NCBI GenBank assembly: GCA_018222695.1
Contig: JAAEZV010000041.1
Coordinates: forward strand, 1 to 10,417
Length of the DNA stretch: 10,417 bases
Origin: Gammaproteobacteria bacterium
GTDB lineage: Bacteria > Pseudomonadota > Gammaproteobacteria > Pseudomonadales > Halieaceae
Direction: 5' to 3'
The position numbers and the translations under genes are program-made. Shown piece after piece: positions 6,601 through 10,417 of the stretch. Numbering within the stretch: the stretch's first letter is position 1; each line of letters opens with the position of its first letter. Under the pieces are notes generated by a model. That model worked only from the letters and a program-made list of their open reading frames with translations. It was not told where the DNA came from and searched no databases.

Positions 6601-7810
6601 GGCGACCTTTAGTGGCGGCGATGCGCAAGCGCAGCGCATTGAGCTTGATGAAACCCTCGGCATCAGCCTGATCGTAGGCGCCGCCATCCTCTTCAAACGT
6701 GGCAATGCTCTCGTCAAATAGAGAGTCACTGGATCGCCGACCGGTGACGGTGATGTTGCCCTTATACAGCGAAACCCGCACATCGCCGTTCACCACCGTT
6801 TGCGTCTGGTCGATAGCGGCTTGCAGTGCATGGCGCTCGGGAGACCACCAGTATCCGTTATAAATCAGCTTGGCATAACGCGGCATGAGCTCGTCTTTCA
6901 AATGCGCCACTTCTCTATCCAGCGTGATGGACTCGATGGCACGATGAGCTCGCAGCAGAATGCTGCCCCCGGGCGTCTCGTAGCAGCCGCGGGATTTCAT
7001 TCCCACATAGCGGTTCTCGACAATATCGGCGCGACCGATTCCGTTAGCACCGCCTCGCTCGTTCAACTTCGCCAGTATCTCCGCAGCGGTCAGCACCTCA
7101 CCGTCGATCGCTACCACGTCTCCGTGCTCAAAGGTCAGAATCAGTTCTTCCGCCTGATCGGGCGCAGCTTCAGGGCTCACCGTCCAACGCCACATGTCTT
7201 CCTCGGGCGGGATCCAAGGGTCCTCCAACACGTCACCCTCATAGGAAATGTGCAGCAGGTTGGCATCCATGGAATAAGGCGATTTCTTTTGTGCCTTGGC
7301 AAAGTCCACGGGGATATTGTGCTGCTCGCAGTAGGCCATGAGCGCCTCGCGGGAGTTCAGGTCCCACTCTCGCCACGGCGCAATCACCTGAATACCGGGT
7401 TTCAGAGCATAGGCGCCCAGCTCAAAACGCACCTGGTCATTCCCTTTACCGGTTGCACCGTGGGCGATGGCGTCGGCACCGGTCTCATTGGCAATTTCAA
7501 CCAATCGCTGCGCGATCAACGGCCGGGCGATGGAGGTGCCAAGCAGGTACTCACCCTCATATACCGTGTTGGCACGGAACATGGGAAACACGAAGTCGCG
7601 CACAAAGGATTCCTGGAGATCTTCAATGTAAATCTCCTCCACACCCAGTGCTTGCGCTTTGGCGCGAGCGGGCTCAACTTCCTCGCCCTGGCCAATGTCT
7701 GCAGTGAACGTCACCACTTCACACTGGTAGGTTTCCTGCAGCCAGCGCACGATCACCGAGGTATCCAGCCCCCCGGAGTATGCGAGCACAACCTTATTCG
7801 CCGTTGCCAT
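6590..7810 (-). CDS. argG: Argininosuccinate synthase
   Basis: Cytoplasmic ATP-dependent ligase of 406 residues that joins citrulline and aspartate to form argininosuccinate, the penultimate step of arginine synthesis. The N-terminal ATP pyrophosphatase loop AYSGGLDTS is at 10-18. [13 protein letters not shown] (118-130) and [11 protein letters not shown] are typical of the family, and the length is normal for the bacterial enzyme. Three ATGs are possible. The one at 7810 is chosen because [14 protein letters not shown] is the usual N terminus and an AGG sits seven bases ahead. The ATG at 7816 has that AGG only one base away, and the open frame back to 7876 runs through the intergenic region. 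The gene is divergent from pyrC. A stem-loop followed by eight T's lies just upstream, and a strong hairpin covers the stop codon. No clear ArgR box was seen. Confidence 0.97.
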   Translation of the reverse strand: MATANKVVLAYSGGLDTSVIVRWLQETYQCEVVTFTADIGQGEEVEPARAKAQALGVEEIYIEDLQESFVRDFVFPMFRANTVYEGEYLLGTSIARPLIAQRLVEIANETGADAIAHGATGKGNDQVRFELGAYALKPGIQVIAPWREWDLNSREALMAYCEQHNIPVDFAKAQKKSPYSMDANLLHISYEGDVLEDPWIPPEEDMWRWTVSPEAAPDQAEELILTFEHGDVVAIDGEVLTAAEILAKLNERGGANGIGRADIVENRYVGMKSRGCYETPGGSILLRAHRAIESITLDREVAHLKDELMPRYAKLIYNGYWWSPERHALQAAIDQTQTVVNGDVRVSLYKGNITVTGRRSSDSLFDESIATFEEDGGAYDQADAEGFIKLNALRLRIAATKGRQNQ

Positions 7811-7820
7811 AACCATGCCT

Positions 7821-7860
7821 AAAAAAAACGGGAGCGTAGTGTACGTCCGCGACTGGCTCC
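7821..7860 (-). promoter_or_regulatory. Stem-loop followed by eight T's in the argG leader or promoter (possible attenuator)
   Basis: On the minus strand GGAGC (7856-7860) pairs with GCTCC (7831-7835). AGT/ACT (7852-7854 with 7838-7840) can pair further inside. Then come CG and an unbroken run of eight T's (7821-7828), ending ten bases before the argG start. This has the layout of a Rho-independent terminator in the leader of argG, although the stem is short and imperfect. The competing reading is promoter DNA: the same stretch contains TACACT (minus strand, 7843 down to 7838), which could be the argG -10 element. In that case the hairpin would not be transcribed. Confidence 0.4.
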
Positions 7861-7884
7861 GCGCCACACAAGCCACAGCCTCGG

Positions 7885-7911
7885 TTGCGACCGCCCGACC
7901 TCTGCTACACT
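7885..7911 (+). promoter_or_regulatory. Candidate pyrC promoter with extended -10
   Basis: TGCTACACT (7903-7911) is an extended -10 element, with TG one base before TACACT. A TTGCGA at 7885-7890 could be the -35, but the 15-base spacer is short. Transcription from about 7918 would give a leader of roughly 20 bases before the pyrC ATG. Confidence 0.4.
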
Positions 7912-7938
7912 GGCAAGACCGAGTGGGTACCTTTGATC

Positions 7939-8973
7939 ATGACCGCGTTAACGCTGACATTGCCGGATGACTGGCACATCCACCTGCGGGACGGGGCAGC
8001 CCTCGCCACCACGGTGACCGACGTGGCCCGTTGGGCTGGGCGTGCCATCGTCATGCCCAACCTCACGCCACCGGTCTTGAATGTGACAGATGCACTCAGT
8101 TATCGAGAACGCATTTTGGCTCATGTCCCAGACGGCCGGGACTTCGACCCGCTCATGGTCCTTTATCTCACTGACGCCACCACCCCCGAGATGGTGGCGG
8201 AGGCGGCCGAGTCTCCGCATGTGCAGGGCATTAAACTTTACCCGGCCGGCGCAACCACCAACTCGGATGCGGGCGTCACGGGCATCGAGGCGCTGTATCC
8301 CGTTTTCGAGGCGATGGAGCGGCATGATTTGCCACTGCTGATACACGGTGAAGTCACCGATCATCACGTGGATATTTTCGATCGCGAAAAAGCCTTCATC
8401 GATTCCGCGCTCATCCCTGTCGTCGACGCCTTCCCTGCGCTCCGTATCGTGTTTGAGCACATCACCACCGCCGACGCGGTGCAGTTTGTTCAGGCATCTG
8501 GCGACAATGTCGCCGCGACGGTCACAGCGCACCATCTGCTTTACAACCGCAACGACATGCTGGTGGGAGGAATCCGACCACACTTGTTTTGCTTGCCCGT
8601 ACTCAAGCGCGATAAACATCAATCGGCACTGCGCCAGGTGGTCACATCAGGCCACCCACGCTTCTTCCTCGGCACGGACTCAGCACCCCATGCCAGGGGC
8701 GACAAGGAATCAAGCTGTGGATGCGCGGGCTGCTACACCGCCCATGCCGCGCTCGAGCTTTATGCGGAAGTCTTTGAAGAGGAAAACGCACTCGATCAGC
8801 TAGAGGCGTTTGCCAGCTTCAACGGCCCGGACTTCTACCGCTTGCCACGCAACAGCGACTCAATCACGCTCACCAAAGACACTCAGTCCATACCCGAGGC
8901 ATTCCGCCTCGGTGACAGCGAAGTCGTGCCTATTCGTGCTGGTGACAGCGTGGGCTGGACAGTGTCCCGCTAG
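7939..8973 (+). CDS. pyrC: Dihydroorotase (class II, PyrC)
   Basis: Zinc amidohydrolase of 344 residues that interconverts carbamoyl-aspartate and dihydroorotate, the third step of pyrimidine synthesis, in the cytoplasm. By comparison with E. coli PyrC (348 residues, collinear), all active-site residues are present: H13 and H15 in WHIHLRDG, K99 (the carbamylated bridging lysine, in [13 protein letters not shown]), H136 in LIHGE, H174 in FEHITT and D247 in LGTDSAPH. The SSCGCAGC stretch near the C terminus is also typical. The ATG at 7939 gives the standard N terminus. An in-frame TTG two codons earlier has a slightly better-placed GAGTGG, so the start could differ by two residues. The frame is open back to 7885, but that lies in the promoter region. 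rnt follows after five bases, so the two are very probably one operon. It is divergent from argG. Confidence 0.97.
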   Translation: MTALTLTLPDDWHIHLRDGAALATTVTDVARWAGRAIVMPNLTPPVLNVTDALSYRERILAHVPDGRDFDPLMVLYLTDATTPEMVAEAAESPHVQGIKLYPAGATTNSDAGVTGIEALYPVFEAMERHDLPLLIHGEVTDHHVDIFDREKAFIDSALIPVVDAFPALRIVFEHITTADAVQFVQASGDNVAATVTAHHLLYNRNDMLVGGIRPHLFCLPVLKRDKHQSALRQVVTSGHPRFFLGTDSAPHARGDKESSCGCAGCYTAHAALELYAEVFEEENALDQLEAFASFNGPDFYRLPRNSDSITLTKDTQSIPEAFRLGDSEVVPIRAGDSVGWTVSR

Positions 8974-8978
8974 CGGCG

Positions 8979-9674
8979 ATGACTGATTCCACGCACCCAG
9001 CAGGTGCCGATGACGACCAGACCCTCACGGCCGCAGCGGGCCCGACAATGCGCGACCGATTCCGCGGGTTCTTGCCAGTCGTAGTGGATATCGAAACCGG
9101 CGGCTTCAACTGTCAGACCGACGCCATACTCGAGATCGCCATGACGCTGCTCACGATGAATGAGGATGGCCAATTAGAGATCGCCGAAACCCACAGTCGC
9201 AACGTCGAGCCGTTTGAGGGCGCAAACCTTGATCCGTCTGCACTGGAATTCACCGGCATTGATCCCGAGAGTCCTCTGCGCGGCGCAGTGCCTGAAGACA
9301 TTGCCCTTGGAGAACTGTTCGCTGTCGTGCGGCAAGCGGTCAAGTCGAACCACTGCAACCGGGCCATTCTGGTGGGCCACAACGCGCACTTTGACGCGGG
9401 ATTTCTGAATGCCGCTACAGAGCGGTTGGGGCTAAAGCGGAATCCGTTTCACCCCTTCTCCCACTTCGACACCGCCACCCTCGCCGGGCTCGCAGTGGGC
9501 CACACGGTGCTCGCGCGGGCCTGTGCGCTGGCAGACATCCCCTTTGACAACAACGAAGCGCACTCGGCAGATTACGATGCCGCCAAAACCGCTGAGCTAT
9601 TCTGCCTTATCGTGAATCGCTGGCAGTCGCTGGGGGGGTGGACGACTCCGGCTCCGGCTGAGGACCCCGAATAA
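8979..9674 (+). CDS. rnt: Ribonuclease T, DEDDh 3'-5' exoribonuclease
   Basis: RNase T trims 3' ends of tRNA (CCA end turnover), 5S and 23S rRNA and other stable RNAs, and works as a dimer. The 231-residue product has the full DEDDh set: D37 and E39 in [10 protein letters not shown]139 in GHNAHFD, H195 and D200 in AHSADYD. DRFRGF (26-31), NPFHPF (155-160) and NRWQSLGGW near the end match E. coli RNase T (215 residues). The chosen ATG is five bases after the pyrC stop and implies translational coupling. It gives an N terminus about 14 residues longer than the E. coli protein. M24, just before DRFRGF, is an alternative start but lacks a ribosome site and would make the protein shorter than usual. 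The last 68 bases overlap, antiparallel, the 3' end of the amidohydrolase gene. Confidence 0.96.
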   Translation: MTDSTHPAGADDDQTLTAAAGPTMRDRFRGFLPVVVDIETGGFNCQTDAILEIAMTLLTMNEDGQLEIAETHSRNVEPFEGANLDPSALEFTGIDPESPLRGAVPEDIALGELFAVVRQAVKSNHCNRAILVGHNAHFDAGFLNAATERLGLKRNPFHPFSHFDTATLAGLAVGHTVLARACALADIPFDNNEAHSADYDAAKTAELFCLIVNRWQSLGGWTTPAPAEDPE

Positions 9675-10417
9675 CGCGCCCCGGATACTCACCCGTTGCG
9701 ACACCGCCTCGGAACGTAACCCGCCCCGACTTGATCGTGCAGTCGTAACCCGAAGCCGTCTGAAGCAGGCGCCGCCCTCCCGCGGGCAGATCGAAGGCCA
9801 CCGTGGGTAAATTCAGTTGCAACGCATCGAGGTCGATCACATTGAGGTCAGCAAGTAAGCCCGGCGCCAGCACGCCACGATCCTCGAAGCCGTAAAGCCT
9901 GGCGGTGTCACGGCACTGGCGCTTGATGGCGCGCTCAAGTGGCATTCGCTGCCCTTCCCGGTCGCGTACCCAATGCTGAAGCATGAATGTGGTCGCCGCG
10001 GCATCGCAGATCGTTCCGCAGTGGGCACCGCCGTCCGAGAGCGAATTCACGCAGTCATCCGAATCCAGCGCCTCTTCGAGAAAATCGAGATTCCCGTTGG
10101 CGTAGTTCAGTAACGGGAAGTAGATCATGCCCGCACCTTCGTCACGCATCATGAAATCATAGGCATACTCCGCAGCCGTCACACCCGCCGCTGCGGCCCG
10201 CTGCTCGATGGATTGCTCCGCAGTGGGCTCGTAATTGAAGCCGGGCAGCATTTCGTACTGCATCGAGAAGGCGGTCTCCATCAAATCAGCGATCAGCTGC
10301 AGGTCGCTACCCGTGGGCTCACCCTGTTCGGAAAGCAGCTGGCTGCGGAAACTGGGGTCCTGCAGGTGTTGCCACTGCTCAGACCAGGGCGCGTCTGCAA
10401 TCGCCTTCCAGCTCGGG
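9607..10417 (-). CDS. Amidohydrolase family protein, D-aminoacylase-like (C-terminal part, 5' end outside window)
   Basis: The frame is open from the right edge of the window to a TAA at 9609-9607, giving the last 269 residues of a larger protein; ATG and TTG codons inside it are internal. The fragment belongs to the amidohydrolase superfamily, in the branch annotated as N-acyl-D-amino-acid deacylases (Amidohydro_3 type). These are metal-dependent hydrolases of amide bonds in a TIM barrel. The active-site motif SDGGAH is at fragment residues 127-132 and would contain the conserved metal or catalytic aspartate (D128). After it come [30 protein letters not shown] and [11 protein letters not shown], the usual C-terminal small beta domain. 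The tail is rich in Pro, Ser and Thr and reads over the end of rnt. The metal-binding HxH is outside the window, so the substrate cannot be judged. Confidence 0.85.
   Translation of the reverse strand, partial: PSWKAIADAPWSEQWQHLQDPSFRSQLLSEQGEPTGSDLQLIADLMETAFSMQYEMLPGFNYEPTAEQSIEQRAAAAGVTAAEYAYDFMMRDEGAGMIYFPLLNYANGNLDFLEEALDSDDCVNSLSDGGAHCGTICDAAATTFMLQHWVRDREGQRMPLERAIKRQCRDTARLYGFEDRGVLAPGLLADLNVIDLDALQLNLPTVAFDLPAGGRRLLQTASGYDCTIKSGRVTFRGGVATGEYPGRVIRGPQPEPESSTPPATASDSR

Noticed and set aside
6800..7822. Long plus-strand open frame (340 codons) opposite argG
   Set aside because: It lies wholly antisense to a clearly recognised argG, the product resembles no family I know, and such frames arise from the codon bias of GC-rich genes.
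7948..8622. 224-codon minus-strand open frame opposite pyrC
   Set aside because: Antisense shadow of a well-supported pyrC with no recognisable motifs.
9837..10028. Small minus-strand open frame inside the amidohydrolase region
   Set aside because: It is an out-of-frame shadow on the same strand as a well-supported coding region.
1..10417. CRISPR array, insertion sequence, tRNA/rRNA gene, integrase or phage gene
   Set aside because: No regularly spaced repeats, transposase-like products, terminal inverted repeats or RNA-gene signatures were found on reading both strands.

Overview
The window reads as an ordinary chromosomal stretch of a Gram-negative, probably marine gammaproteobacterium. 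This is inferred from three things: the argG / pyrC / rnt neighbourhood, familiar from pseudomonads and their relatives; a gammaproteobacterial-type LexA box (CTGT-N8-ACAG); and a Blc-type outer-membrane lipoprotein. Base composition is moderately GC-rich and even. I see no tRNA, rRNA, CRISPR array, insertion sequence, prophage gene or attachment site. I cannot name a genus from the sequence alone.

Left part (1-4581): SOS mutagenesis. The window opens inside imuB, the inactive Y-family polymerase-like hub of the damage-inducible mutasome. It ends 2.9 kb before the end of dnaE2 (imuC), the error-prone C-family polymerase that works with it. Between them lies a lipocalin lipoprotein gene (blc type) on the opposite strand. 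dnaE2 therefore cannot simply be read through from imuB as in a compact imuA-imuB-dnaE2 operon, and it carries its own near-ideal LexA box just ahead of its GTG start.

Middle part (4582-6589), minus strand: an EthA-like Baeyer-Villiger monooxygenase with a complete BVMO fingerprint, followed six bases later by a 65-residue CPXCG cysteine-rich protein. They are probably cotranscribed. The convergent gap to dnaE2 holds stem-loops but no clear U-tract terminator.

Right part (6590-10417): argG (arginine biosynthesis) on the minus strand is divergent from pyrC-rnt (pyrimidine biosynthesis and RNA 3' trimming) on the plus strand. They share a promoter region of about 130 bp. argG ends in a strong stem-loop that contains its stop codon. 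A second stem-loop followed by eight T's lies in its leader or promoter. rnt runs tail-to-tail into, and overlaps by 68 bp, the 3' end of an amidohydrolase (D-aminoacylase-like) gene that leaves the window.

The functional groups are independent: DNA-damage tolerance, envelope lipoprotein, oxidative metabolism of ketones or related compounds, and core arginine, pyrimidine and RNA metabolism. I found no convincing new defence or mobile system. The best leads are the split mutasome locus with its unusual dnaE2 start region and the regulatory structures around argG.
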